NCBI GenBank assembly: GCA_963995505.1
Contig: OZ023184.1
Location: 8,014,308 to 8,078,307 of the forward strand
Length of the DNA: 64,000 bases
Source of the DNA: Hypericum androsaemum
Lineage: Eukaryota > Streptophyta > Magnoliopsida > Malpighiales > Hypericaceae
Direction of reading: 5' to 3'
Numbering within the stretch: the first letter of the stretch is position 1; each line of letters starts with the position of its first letter. Shown here piece after piece: positions 1 through 10,934 of this stretch. The notes beneath the pieces are model-generated. The model saw only the letters and a list, made by a program, of their open reading frames with translations. It was not told the origin of the DNA and made no database searches. The position numbers and the translations under genes are program-made.

Positions 1-157
1 TCCTCGGTGAAATTGAAATTGCAAGGAAGCGTAATCAATTTGATCTTCTTTGGTGAGATTGAAATCGCACTGGTTGAAATCGCACTGCTTGGTGGGGATC
101 GCAAACTCGGCGGGTTAAATTTTAGGGTTTGTCGATGGGGATAGGAATTTTATTTTG

Positions 158-301
158 GCTCTGATACCATGTAGAAACCAAAAGGAATTAAGGGAAAAGG
201 CTTGCATTCTCATTACATGACTTACAATATATAGACAACAAGACTTGACAGACAAGGCAAAAACCCTATACAACTAGGAAAAACCCTAACAGCCGCTATA
301 C
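158..301 (-). mobile_element. copia-like LTR with tRNA-Met primer site (partial element)
   Basis: Read on the minus strand, 158-170 is TGGTATCAGAGCC, the usual plant Ty1/copia primer-binding site for initiator tRNA-Met. It directly abuts a terminus that ends in CA (171 on the plus strand). The LTR probably runs 171-301, where the sequence reads TATACA. Bases 1-157 would be the leader of the same element, which continues off the left edge. No coding domain is visible. The outer LTR boundary is inferred only from the TG/CA rule. Confidence 0.55.
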
Positions 302-499
302 ATGGATAATTACAATATACTCCAATATACCTTAAGGAAGCTCATATTGCTATGGGTTTTGGGGCTAAGTGGAGAAGATGGATTTGTGGCTGCATCTCAA
401 ATGCGCCATCGTCTATTTTGGTTAACGGATCACCCACCAAGCTCTTCCAACTTGAGAAGGGGCTCCGGCAAGGCGACCCTCTATCGCCTTTTCTATTTT

Positions 500-1188
500 G
501 GGTTGAAGACACTTAGGTACCCTGTGTTATTGAAAATAGACACTTAGGACCCTGTGTTATGGAAATATCCAAAAAAGACCCTGAGTTATTCAATATCATA
601 ATGAAAAGTCTATAATACCCCCATCTCTCCCGGCCTTCAACCTAGCCACCTAGGTACCCCAATCAACCAACAAAAGTAACGAATACCGCAGAGTGCCATG
701 AATTCTTTTAGAGAAGATGACGAAGAATTCAATTTCCTGGACTGAGACAAAATTAGCCAATTACAATTTCCAATTTAATAAGAATACGCATTTGTCTAGG
801 AGCATGAGCAAGCCGGTGTTACTAGCTAAAATCCCAAACATGATCCTGAACCTATTCTGATCTTTGAATGCGTAGTATAAGTTCCAATTGGATTGTGAAA
901 TTTTTCTGAGCAAGCATTATTTCTCTTAATTATTAAACAAGATAGATGCCGAGGAAAATTATTCAGTCAAGGGTCGAGGGAGGGAAAGAGAGAGGGATGA
1001 CTTTGCTGAAGGTGGGAGAGATGGGAAGAAACGGTGGAGAGAGGGGAGAGAGGGGAGGGTAACATGGACTTTTCACTATAATATTTTTAGTGTTTTGAAT
1101 AACTCAGGGTCTTTTTTGGGTATTTCTATAACACAGGGTCCTAAGTGTCTATTTTTAATAACACAGGGTATTTAAGTGTCTTTAACCC
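500..1188. mobile_element. Mutator-like MITE with ~110-bp terminal inverted repeats
   Basis: The ends GGGTTGAAGACACTTAGG and (reverse complement of the right end) GGGTTAAAGACACTTAAA start inverted repeats of about 110 bp. A 9-bp target duplication TTCTATTTT flanks it (491-499 and 1189-1197), the size expected for Mutator-like elements. It interrupts the LINE coding sequence, which reads through once the insert is ignored. The ends also carry a repeated ACCCTGTGTTAT motif. The interior is GA-rich and has no transposase. Confidence 0.9.
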
Positions 1189-1197
1189 TTCTATTTT

Positions 1198-2092
1198 TAA
1201 TTGCTGCCGAGGGTTTGAGAGGTTTAATCCACAAAGCTGTTGCTTCGAGGTTGATTGAAGGCATCGAAGTCCCAAGATCAGACATTAAGCTTAACATTCT
1301 TCAATGTGCAGACGACATCCTACTTTTTTCCAAGTTCTCAGCGGCTGGTCTCTTTAATCTGAAACTAATCATGTTGATCTCTCAACTTGCTTCTGGTCTG
1401 AAAGTTAATTTGGGTAAGACTTCACTTATTCCCATCAATGTTAGTGACTCTGAGGTCACTGATTTGGTCCAGAATTGGGGGTGTAGCTGCTCTCATCTTC
1501 CAATTAAGTATTTGATCTTCCACTTGGTGATAATATGAGGCAAAAATCTGGTTGGAAGCCAGTTCTGGACACTATCGTTCGAAGATTGGGGAATTGGAGA
1601 GGTAATCTGCTATCGTTCGGGGGGAGATTGATGTTGATCTAGTCCATCTTGTCGTGTCTCCCAATATATTTTCTCTCTATGTTTAAGCTCCCTAGAGGAG
1701 TTGGGGAGGATTTGGAAAAAAGTTTGAGACGCTTCCTATGGTCTGGTGATACAGATATCTCTAAAGCTCATTTGGTTTATTGGGATTCAATTTGTAAGCC
1801 AAAGGACATGGGCGGTCTAGGTTTCGAGTCTTTGCCATTTATGAATCAGTCGTTGTTGCTCAAGTGGATTTGGAATTTCTTTCGTGAGTGCGACTCATTT
1901 TGGGCAAGAGTGGTGGCTGAGATCCATAACTTTTATAACTCGTCTTCTATCTCCATTCCTGTGGGTGTCCAGTAATTGGAACTCCATTAGCAAGACAGCC
2001 ATTGTCGGGGAGACTTTGCGACCTGACTTCATGGATGGAATTGTGCTTAGACTTGAGAATGGGAGGAAGTAGTCTTTTTGGGAAGATGTTGG
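1198..2092 (+). pseudogene. LINE reverse transcriptase and zf-RVT remnant
   Basis: This is the reverse-transcriptase part downstream of the MITE. The frame at 1198-1538 carries the LINE motif QCADDILLFSKF, where CADD replaces the usual YADD, then a typical GLKVN(L)GKT segment. After a frame break, 1649-1975 encodes the thumb and zf-RVT-like part (LRRFLWSG, KPKDMGGLGFESL, NQSLLLKWIWNF). An in-frame stop lies at about 1639 and more frame breaks follow. The upstream palm residues are at 350-499, on the other side of the insertion. The enzyme would copy LINE RNA at nicked DNA, but this copy cannot be active. Confidence 0.75.
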
Positions 2093-2856
2093 ATTGGGAA
2101 TCAAAGTCTAAAGGTGAGGTTTGGCAAACTTTTCACAATTTCTCTACAGAAATTAGCCAGGGTCCATGAATGCGAGCTTCTCCAGCAAAGAAATGGAACC
2201 ACTAAAGTAATGTGATCTTTGAGGAAAAATAATGTGACCGCGAGCTTCTCCAGCATTCTATCTACTTTCAGACCCGAGAATGACTTTTTTGGTCTTGCTC
2301 CCTCAAGGACATTGGCAATCAGGAGTTGAACCTCTTTTGGGACTCTCTTAAGGTCCAATAAGTGTTTTGTGTTTGATCACTTCGGTCTCTCTTGGCTTAT
2401 TTTGGGTTTGGGTCTTAGGTCGCTGTAGATATCACTCAAATCCTTTATGCCCATTACATTTCCTTTGAATTATCATTTTACTCACTAACATTTGCTCCAT
2501 TTTTCCAACAGCCTCATCCCGACCTCAAGTAAAAACCCACCTCGAGCTCTCCACCCCTCTAAGCCACGTCCTTCTCCCGGCCTTGTCGACACCTCCCAGG
2601 ACTCGCCCAACCTCTAGAGAGCCAGGGGAGGCCAGATGTGGTGCCCACATGGGTTGGAAACTGTAGACCTCATCTTCGGCCAACTCTTTTTAAAGTTGCT
2701 ATTTTATGGTCTTTGTTTTCGATTTATCAGTTTTATGTCTATGTTTGTTGTATGTCGTTGTAATCTGTCATGTGCTAGCTTTTTTTTTGCTTGGATTAGT
2801 CTCATCTAATATCCGCAAGAATCTCATTGTCTATATCATTGATGCAAGTGGCTAAA

Positions 2857-3201
2857 TGTTGAGAATTCCACATCGGTTAAAACACGAGTGGGTGACAAGT
2901 TTATAAGTGTGAAAAATCCACCAACCCATTGCCTTAAGATTTTGGGTTGGATATGAAGATTCTAACATGGTATCAGAGCGGGTTGATCCTGTACCCATTG
3001 TTGAACTCACACGATCCCCATTTCTCGTACTTTGGTGAAGTCTAAGCCAGTGCAATCTTTGACCCGAGGTGGGTCTCATTTGAGAGAGCATGTTGAGAAT
3101 CCTATATCGGTTAAAACACGAGTGTGGGGCAAATTTATAAGTGTGAAAAATTCACCAACTCATTGTCTTAAGGTTTTGGGTTGGATATGAAGATTCTAAC
3201 A
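2857..3201 (+). mobile_element. TRIM (miniature LTR retrotransposon), family 1
   Basis: Two 111-bp LTRs (2857-2967 and 3091-3201) begin TGTTGAGAAT and end TTCTAACA. The first is followed directly by the primer site TGGTATCAGAGC (2968-2979). A purine tract GAGAGAGCA precedes the second. The target duplication CTAAA is at 2852-2856 and 3202-3206. The interior is only 123 bp and codes for nothing, so it depended on proteins from other elements. Related copies are at 33432-33761 (minus) and about 62540-62720. Confidence 0.92.
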
Positions 3202-3360
3202 CTAAACTTATCTCAGTTGGATTCGTCTAACTTTAGCTCTCACTTGTGCGCTTATCGTATGCATTCAAGTGTTCGTTCGCACGAGGTTGCATTTTTATTG
3301 TAGCCCAGTGTTCATTAGTCGTCGTTGGTATCGTCAGTCACTCGGTTAGGTCTACCTCCC

Positions 3361-3742
3361 TAGAGAGGTCATCAACTCTCGTAGGTGTTAGTGTGGCCAT
3401 GAAAACTAATTTCAACACTTTGTCATTGACGAAATTGTACACATTATCCATTACGTGTCTTGTTAATTTTTAGTTTATTCTCTATTCATCTATACTTTCA
3501 TATTTTGTAACCCTCTTATTACTTAGTATTAGGCTTTTAAAACCACAATTCTAGAGAGGTCATCAACTCTCGTAGGTGTTAGTGTGGCCATGAAAACTAA
3601 TTTCAACACTTTGTCATTGACGGAATTGTACACATTATCCATTACGTGTCTTGTTAATTTTTAGTTTATTCTCTATTCATCTATACTTTCATATTTTGTA
3701 ACCCTCCTATTACTTAGTATTAGGCTTTTAAAACCACAATTC
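3361..3742. repeat. 191-bp tandem duplication in LINE 3' region
   Basis: Bases 3361-3551 and 3552-3742 are near-identical direct copies with very few differences by eye. The unit contains the end of the LINE 3' untranslated region, so the duplication happened after insertion of the LINE. Confidence 0.9.
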
Positions 3743-3751
3743 TAAAAAAAA

Positions 3752-4387
3752 TACCAGTTCAATACATTTTACACAGCATTAAAATTAAAAAAATTCAAAC
3801 CACAATAATTAAAATAAACTTTTTCCTACATTTTTTTGGTTTATATAACCTAGTATCAACATTTAACTAATCCAACCTCAATTTGGTTAAATCTTTTGAA
3901 AGATGTGATAATTGTCTCACAAATATTTAAAGCTTCATTAGTCAACTAATAAACCGATCTCCGCCCTGTAAACAATCCCCCCATTTTCTACAACCTCTCC
4001 CTTCTTCTCCTGGGCAAAATAAAAACCAAAAGAAGAGAGAGCGAAGAAGAAGAAAAAGAAGAGGAGAAAAATGGGAGTGTTCTATATTCCCTTGGTACCA
4101 TGATGCTGGTTAAGTTTAAACCTGAGGTCCACCTACAAGTGTAATATTGGTTTCACAAATGCCGTTCCTTCAAGTTCAACTTATGTTTCTAAAAAAAAAG
4201 TTCAACTTATTTATTTTTACAACTATTAAACAAATTAGTTTCCATCCACTGCCGTTGACATCTAGCTGCTATAATTTTCTAAATTTGATATTCTTTACTG
4301 TCTAACTCGACTGAACTGAAATTATTATATTTGTATCTCGAATATTTGGTAATCACTACTATCTTGAATATCAATCAGTCGAACATG
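3752..4387. other. No gene seen
   Basis: AT-rich sequence with a purine-rich GAA/GAGA tract at about 4033-4071. I see no coding frame, RNA gene or bounded element. Confidence 0.6.
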
Positions 4388-4607
4388 ATTATTGTTGGGT
4401 ATGGAGTCTGAGTACGAGTGAAGTATTCGGTTGGCACGAGTGAAGAGCTTTGAGGTTGATCGAGGTGGCGATAGAGTTCGAGTGGCGGAGTCGAGTGAAG
4501 ACGAAGTCGAGGCGAAACACCAGTGCACTCGTAATGAATTCGAGCTGCAGTAACAGGTCGCCGAAATGGTACACGAGAAGCGAAGCAGAGAAGTGGAGCT
4601 GCTGAAG

Positions 4608-4726
4608 GGCTGGCGGGCACCAGCCAACTAGCGGCCGCTAGTTGGGACTTGCGGGCGCAAGTCAACTAGCGACCGCTAGTACCCCGCTCCAGGAGCTTCT
4701 GCGAGAGTTTACTGGCGATCGCCAGT
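4608..4726. repeat. Cluster of GC-rich palindromes in the solo LTR
   Basis: Perfect or near-perfect palindromes stand close together upstream of the TATA-like box: AACTAGCGGCCGCTAGTT (4626-4643), GACTTGCG-GG-CGCAAGTC (4646-4663), ACTAGCG-AC-CGCTAGT (about 4665-4680) and ACTGGCGATCGCCAGT (4711-4726). A looser GGCTGG...CCAGCC pair precedes them. All four share the core GCG-NN-CGC. Confidence 0.9.
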
Positions 4727-5074
4727 TCAGCCGGAAAAAGCTGCTGAAGTTGGACAAGTTTGCCCCTGCTCACCCCAAATAACCTAGAATAGAGGGTGCC
4801 TCTATAAATACCCCATTTGCCTCATTGAATGTGTGTGGTTGCCATTTGCCAAAGCTCTCTAAAGAGAAAAGAGAGAAGAGAGAGAAAGAGAGAGAGTGAG
4901 CCAAGTGTGGCATGCATTGTAGTGAGCGAGTGAAACTCGACGTGTGTGTGCGTGATATAGTGGAATCTCTCCTGGCTTGGACGCCCCGGAAGTAGATCGT
5001 TGAGGATCGAACCGGGTGAACAAATTTTGCGTATCCCTCCTTTTGTACTTTCCTTTGTGTTTGTGGTTCGTGCT

Positions 5075-6598
5075 TGATGTACGCAAAATTGTTCACAATT
5101 AAACGCACAAGCAAATAGTATAGTGGTAAGTAAGGTTCTTAGAACTGAGGGTTAAACACGAAATCAAGGCAAATAATTATGTGAAGCAGAAAAATTAAAG
5201 TTTTATAACGTTGTGAAAGGTCGCAAGTAAGTAAACGAGATCGAAAACGCAAATAAAAGACGAGTTGTAAATCAATGGAGATAAACGAGCACGATACCCT
5301 TATGGACTACCCATCTATGTTGAGACTATGGTTTTTATGAAGTTCTAACTAGTACCCGGAGTGTTCTAACGCATCCCCCTAACGCTTCCGCTCATTAGGA
5401 CGACAAAACTAAGCTAGAGTAGTTCATGATTACTAATCAATGCTTCCGCTCATTAATTAGACCAAGAACTAAACTAAACTCAATTATGAAATTAACTCCT
5501 AGCGGGTTATCCTTTAGTATCAAGATTCCTCATTAATACCTTAAGACATGTCAATTGACTCTTCCGTTGATTCTAATGCCTTCCGGTCCATTATTATCAA
5601 CTAAACATCATAATCTAAGTGATCAAGTTAGATTAAGTATTAAGATCATCAATTAACAACTACTACTAAAGATAATCAAACCATAGCTAACATAGACGAG
5701 TAATCACATAATTAGGGCATCGCACTCACAAGAGAACTACTTGCTAAACATGTTAACAAAGCACAATAGATTAATGAAGAACATGATAGCAATTAACATA
5801 AAGGTAGAGATAGAGAAAGCTTAGTCGTGATGATCAAGCTTTGCCAATCCTTTCCCCGTGCTAACTGAAATCGCGACTTTATTAAGCTCCAAAGGCTGTG
5901 TCAAAGTTGCAGTAAAAACGTCCTCCAAAAACCGTTCGTGAAACCTAAGAAACTAAGGGCTATATATAGCCAAAAGTCGAACTAAAAATTAGGAAAACCT
6001 AAAGGAGCTTAAGCTAAATTGGAAGTCTTGCTGGCCAAGTAATAATATAAATAATATAACTTAAGTTTTAGAGCCGAAACAGGAGGCTAAAAGTCGAATA
6101 TAACTAAAATAAAATCGAGCCTCCGTGAAAGAAAAAAATCCGAAAAAACCGTCGAAGGCCTGGCGCCCGCCAACCGGACCTTCTGTAAGCTACTTGGCGC
6201 CCGCCAACATATTTGGCGCCCGCCAACTTCGTTGATCAGCTTCGTCGCATCTTCGTATGTTGCAGTTTTGACCCTCTTCCACTTCGAATTTGGCTTCGAC
6301 TATAAAAGACAAAATGTAGGTATCTTTTCAAGCTTTCCAACGGTATCTCATTTGGTATAATCGGACACTCTAGCAGAAAGTTATTACTCTTGTAATGTGG
6401 TCTCTCGAAATTACCCCGCGAACGACTTTCATTGAGCTCTAATTTTCTACAAAATATGACAATGGATAGAAATCCATTCCCGAACATAAATATACTAAAA
6501 CAATCATAAGACTTGACATGACATAATAAATATAACTCAAAACATGACTAAACATACACGAAACATATGATAGAATATGAGCGTTTACACACTCATCA
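5075..6598 (-). repeat. 3' LTR of the gypsy element
   Basis: The left copy is the 3' LTR in element orientation. A palindromic TATA region GGCTATATATAGCC is at about 5949-5962. Three copies of the palindrome TTGGCG-CC-CGCCAA or its core lie at 6161-6172, 6194-6207 and 6213-6226. The right LTR has the same arrangement. Confidence 0.92.
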
Positions 6599-6614
6599 CA
6601 CCCCCACACTTATT
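6599..6614 (-). other. Polypurine tract of the gypsy element
   Basis: Minus strand AATAAGTGTGGGGGTG directly abuts the 3' LTR, the expected place for plus-strand priming. Confidence 0.75.
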
Positions 6615-8455
6615 TCCTTGCTTGTCCTCAAGAAAGGCGCATCAGACACACCCCAAAATTTTCAAACTTTTATTAAAACACTACCCCACAACCAAGTAGT
6701 TCACTTATCTAAGTACAAGGAGTAAGAACGTGTAGACACCGCATCCTTAATGGTTTAACCCAGTTTTCACACTTAGTAGATTACACTAGAAGGTTGACCA
6801 CTCAGAGGTTCAGAAATTTAAGCTCACATATATGAGTAGTCAACTACCTATCACTCGCGTACATGTCCGAGATCTCAAAGTTTCATACGTCTCACTCAGT
6901 GGTGCCTCGATAAATGCGGGGCTCATGATCAAGGAGACTTTTCATTGGGTTGTAATGGGGTTAGGGTCAGGTGAGGATAATATATGTGGGAAGTGGCTAA
7001 ACCACCCGGCCGAGGAGCTCACAAAAATATTCTAGCTCTCGTCTACTCTAAATACCTCACACTATATCTAATACACACTCATCCCGATATTACACCCAAA
7101 TCCTATTGACCACTTAGCTCGAACCGTGCTATTTATCCACTTTCCAACCACTTTCCCAGCTTTCCACACTCCCATCATTAAACGTTTGTTCCATTTCCAA
7201 CTTTCACATTCCCTTTTCATCACTTTTTCACGTCTTTTCCTTTTCACTTCTCTTTTTCCTTTTTTTTCTTTTTCTTTTTCTTTTTCACTTCTTTTTTTCC
7301 TTTTTTTTCTTTTTCTTTTCACAACTTTCATCATCCACATCCATACATCATAACACATATCTAAGGCAGCTGGTCTCGGTTTCTTTATTGGCCTCATTTC
7401 TACCCATTTTTCCCATTGTTCATTCCCGAGCTATTCTACCAAATGAACCCTTACAATTATACCCCAAAGATTAAGACCTAATGCATCCTCGGACCAAAGT
7501 GATCAAAGGTGGGTAAGATTGTGGATATAGGCTTACATATTGATTTACATATAATATTTCAAAGAAAAAGGCTTAAGCTCAACATGTTTAAACAAGGGAT
7601 ATACAGGGTTTTCAGCTCTAAGGCTCTAGGCTCAAAATCAAAGATGGCCCCCGTCCTCTCATTTACACCCACACCACCAAAACGGTACCAAGTGATGGCA
7701 TGAAACCCGATGACCGGAGCAATGTAGGCACCTCATACTATGCAGAGATGGTTGTCTCCTCCTTCGGCTCTAAAATCTCACAAGGTCACTCATCAATGCC
7801 GCTAGTATAATCTACCAAGTGCAACCACTAACCTAAACAACCAAGGGTGTTGTTCCTACACGTCTTTACTCATCATGCTCAGGCTTGATTCCTAACAAGG
7901 TATGGGATTTAACGTCTAACAAAAGTTCAAAATTTGGGGGGGGGGGGTGGTTCATCATCTGCTTTTGACAACACTTCATTCACAAACACAAACAAACACA
8001 ATCCTAAATTCAGACCTAGACTCGATCACATACGCCAAATCAAAATGAAACGCACGTTGACCCCCCCACACTTATTAAACACATTGTCCTCAATGTAGGG
8101 GACACAAGCAAACAGCACAGCATAGAAACAAAGACCACAAGGACATAACAGACACTACGATAACAGACAATAAGAAAGGGAAGGGATTGGTACCGCCCTG
8201 TCACTCGTGAGTGGGAGGCGGTGGGGAAAGCTGGTGGGGTTTTGCTTTAACTGCCTTTTTGCGCAACAAATTTTGTGTATGGACTGGCGAATTTTGCTGC
8301 AGCTCGATTTTTCTCGTTTTGAAATCTCCTGCAAAGGCCAGTAAAATACTAAATAAACATAACAATACTGAAACAAACACAAAATATAAAGAAAAATTAA
8401 ATACTAAACGTGCTAATTTAGAGTCGTTAGCTTGACTTTGTTACTCCCTGTGGCA
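6615..8455 (-). other. Noncoding 3' part of the gypsy element with a second polypurine tract
   Basis: No coding domain is seen here. It holds a long polypyrimidine tract (plus strand, about 7191-7325, mostly TTTTTC units), an 11-G run at about 7938-7948, and at 8059-8076 a second copy of the polypurine tract module (minus strand AATAAGTGTGGGGGGG). Both tract copies share a nearby TTGTCCTCAA on the plus strand, so a larger module is duplicated, not only the G-run. Several short frames in this stretch are low-complexity artefacts. Confidence 0.65.
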
Positions 8456-8896
8456 CTATGGTGGACGAAGACGCTTATCGGTTACTTGGAACTCTATTTC
8501 ATTTAGGCTGACGCGAAGAAGTAGCTTGCCATTGTGAACATCTACCATTGCATGACAAGTATTGAGGAATGGACGTCCTAGAATTAGTAGACAACTTGCA
8601 TCTATAATGTAGTCCAGCACTACAAAGTCTACGGGTATAAGAGACTTATCGACTTTGATATACACATCTTCCACAATTCCATGTGGTTTCTTCTTAGTGT
8701 GATCTACAAGCTCTATCATCATAGATGTAGGTTTGATATCTCCTAAATTGAGTTTCCTGAAAGTAGCCAAAGGCATAAGATTAATATTGGCACCCAAATC
8801 ACATAAACAATGTGGAAACTGAACACCGTCAATAGTACAAGGAATAGTGAAACTCCCTGGATCTTTTAGTTTTGGCAGTATGTTATTTTCTACCAA
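8456..8896 (-). pseudogene. Retroviral-type aspartic protease domain of the gypsy element
   Basis: An open frame of 146 residues matches the pepsin-like protease of plant gypsy elements. The active-site segment reads LCDLGANINLM, with D-L-G in place of the usual D-[ST]-G that Athila and Tat proteases often show, followed by LGRPFLNT near residue 105, the conserved hydrophobic-GRPFL motif. In a working element it would cut the Gag-Pol polyprotein. It is no longer joined in frame to gag, and downstream pol is missing. Confidence 0.75.
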
Positions 8897-9740
8897 AGGG
8901 GACGTCTTGCCATCATTCTGCCTCTTCTTCCTTGCAATAATTTCCTTCAGAAACTCTGCATATTATGGCCTTGTATCTAACATCTCCAAGAAAGAGACAT
9001 GGGTTTGAATTTTTTCCATTGTCTCTATGAATTCAAGGGCCTTCTCATCGATCACTGCTGCTTTCTTGACTTGTTGAGGTAATGGTGGAGGAACATAATT
9101 ATCCTCTTGTTCGCTAATATAGACTAGTGGCTCCTTCTTTTCAGTAACTACCTCCTCCTATATGGCTGGCTTGATCTGTTCAGCATATTCTTTTGAAAAG
9201 AATTTGTTCTCAAGTGGTGGCTTTCTCCAGAGTCTTTGTGGGAATGGAGGTGGAGGGACATAAGGTGGTGGAGGAATATACGGTTCATCATCCTCGTCCA
9301 TACTCCTCAATGTGATAGCCATCACCTGTCCTCGCAGGTTCGACTCGGTGTTGCTGGGTAGAGCACCTATTTCCCTTTGAGTGTTTGCTGCAGCCAAATT
9401 TCCGAGTTTGATCTATTTCTTCTTGAGTTGCGTGGCTTGCCCCTTTAGGTATGTCTCAAACTCTTGTTGACGTGCTTCACAATGATCCAGCCGCTGCACA
9501 GTTATACTTTGTTGTTGGATGGACTACTGGACTACCCCCACTAACTTATCGATCTTGTCACCCATTTGTTTGACTTGCTCGCCCAAATATGGTTTCCTGG
9601 AGTCTTGCTGGGCACTAGTGTTGTGTGCTTGCTGACTAAATCGAGAGAAATTTGGCTGAGCATTAGCTTGTTGTGAGTAGCCCATTCCTGGTGGTGTTCT
9701 ATCAGCAATGGCCTAGATCTCTTCCAACATTGGACAATCA

Positions 9741-9928
9741 GTTGTGGGATGTGCCCCTTTGCAAAGCTGACAAGTATCTTGCACTGCAGCTGCCTTCTCC
9801 TTGCCCTTGGTCAATTCTTCAATTCTTTTGGTAAGTTGTGGGATGTGCCCCTTTGCAAAGCTGACAAGTATCTTGCACTGCAGCTGCCTTCTCCTTGCCC
9901 TTGGTCAATTCTTCAATTCTTTTGGTAA
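9741..9928. repeat. 94-bp tandem duplication inside gag
   Basis: Bases 9741-9834 are repeated at 9835-9928. Since 94 is not a multiple of three, the duplication shifts the gag frame just past the zinc-knuckle start (CQLCKGAH). Confidence 0.92.
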
Positions 9929-10820
9929 GTGCCTCAACTTTAGCTTCAAGCTTTATATTGGCATCCACTTCAAGTACCCCTCGAGTCGCTTCCCTACGGG
10001 GATGCCTGGTACGTTCCTTTGGCCACATACCATTAACTTCAGCCATCTCTTCCATTAAGCGAGCAGCTTCATCAGCAGTCTTTCTCAGGAATACCCCTTG
10101 AGAGGAGGCATCAATATGATCATGGGATGGGCCATCTAACCCATTGTAAAAGATCTTCATGAGGTTCTCCTGAGTTATGCCATGTTGAGGGAAGGAACTT
10201 TGGAGATCGGTGAACCGCTCCCAAGCCTCAAAGATGCTTTCCCCATCAGCTTGTATGAAAGTATTTATGTCCCGCAAGAGCTTGGCTGACTTGGCCATTG
10301 AAAAGAACTTCCGAAGAAAAGTATGGGCCAAATCATTCCAACTCTGAATCGTCTCTCCTTTTAACTTATTGTACCAAACACGAGCTCGATCTCTCAAAGA
10401 AAAGTGAAAGAGGCGCAGCTTCAAGACATCATCATCGATATTTTGGAATTTCATGATGTTGCAGATATCTTCAAATCGAGATAGATGGTCTTGAGGATCT
10501 TCGCTTGGCAAGCCGCCAAATTGGACCGAGTTTTGCAGTAGTCCGACAATCGCTGCTGGAATCTGGAAAGAGTGGGGACCTACAGGTGGTTATTATAGAC
10601 CATTAGGGTTCCCATTCCATGTAGGAACAGATAATTCTAACAGCGTCCTTCTTCGTGGAGCATCCCCTACAGCTTGGAGCGCTCCGTCTTCCTGATTTTG
10701 TGCCATTGCTCTCGCTTGGTCCCTCTTTTCACGCCTAATTACTCTTTCGAGTACTCCGATGTCAACCTCAAGCACAGTGTTTGTGTTAAGGTCTAGTCCT
10801 TCACTCCGGGTTCTTGGCAT
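9819..10820 (-). pseudogene. Gag of the gypsy element
   Basis: Minus-strand frames 10820-10593 and 10511-9819 encode Gag. The first begins MPRTRSEGLDLN and holds the N-terminal part. The second holds the Retrotrans_gag (capsid-like) domain with EDPQDHLSRFEDIC, LRLFHFSLRDRARVWYNKL and an EAWERFTDL segment, then a coiled-coil-like stretch and the start of a CCHC zinc knuckle (CQLCKGAHPTT). Gag packages element RNA into particles in the cytoplasm. The two frames are separated by a stop or frame break near 10,580, and the 94-bp duplication breaks the C-terminus, so it is not functional as it stands. Confidence 0.8.
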
Positions 10821-10911
10821 GCACTAGAGAATCCTGAAAAAGAAATCACACAAAATCAGCAAGTTTGCCACACAAAACTAATTGCTATTGAGTTTATGTC
10901 CTAAAATCTCA

Positions 10912-10934
10912 GTTCCGTGTCGACGGCGCCAATT
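10912..10934 (-). other. tRNA-Asp-type primer-binding site
   Basis: Minus strand TGGCGCCGTCG starts four bases inside the 5' LTR and matches the 3' end of plant tRNA-Asp over the first 11 bases; later bases diverge. Confidence 0.7.

Larger units (their letters stand above)
320..3751 (+). mobile_element. Degenerate LINE, split by later insertions
   Basis: A non-LTR retrotransposon truncated at its 5' end. From about 350 it encodes the LINE reverse-transcriptase segment with [12 protein letters not shown], interrupted at 499 by a MITE and resuming at 1198. The catalytic YADD box appears as CADD at about 1309-1320. The zf-RVT-like C-terminal part (FLWSG, GGLGF) lies at about 1640-2090. The 3' untranslated part is interrupted at 2856 by a TRIM and ends in an A-run at 3743. 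A second copy of this 3' end at 52238-53331 confirms the family and the TRIM insertion point. There are several stops and frameshifts, so it is inactive. Confidence 0.8.

Noticed and set aside
7068..7397. Lys/Glu-rich frame and its Phe/Ser-rich mirror
   Set aside because: Translation of a polypyrimidine tract inside the gypsy element.
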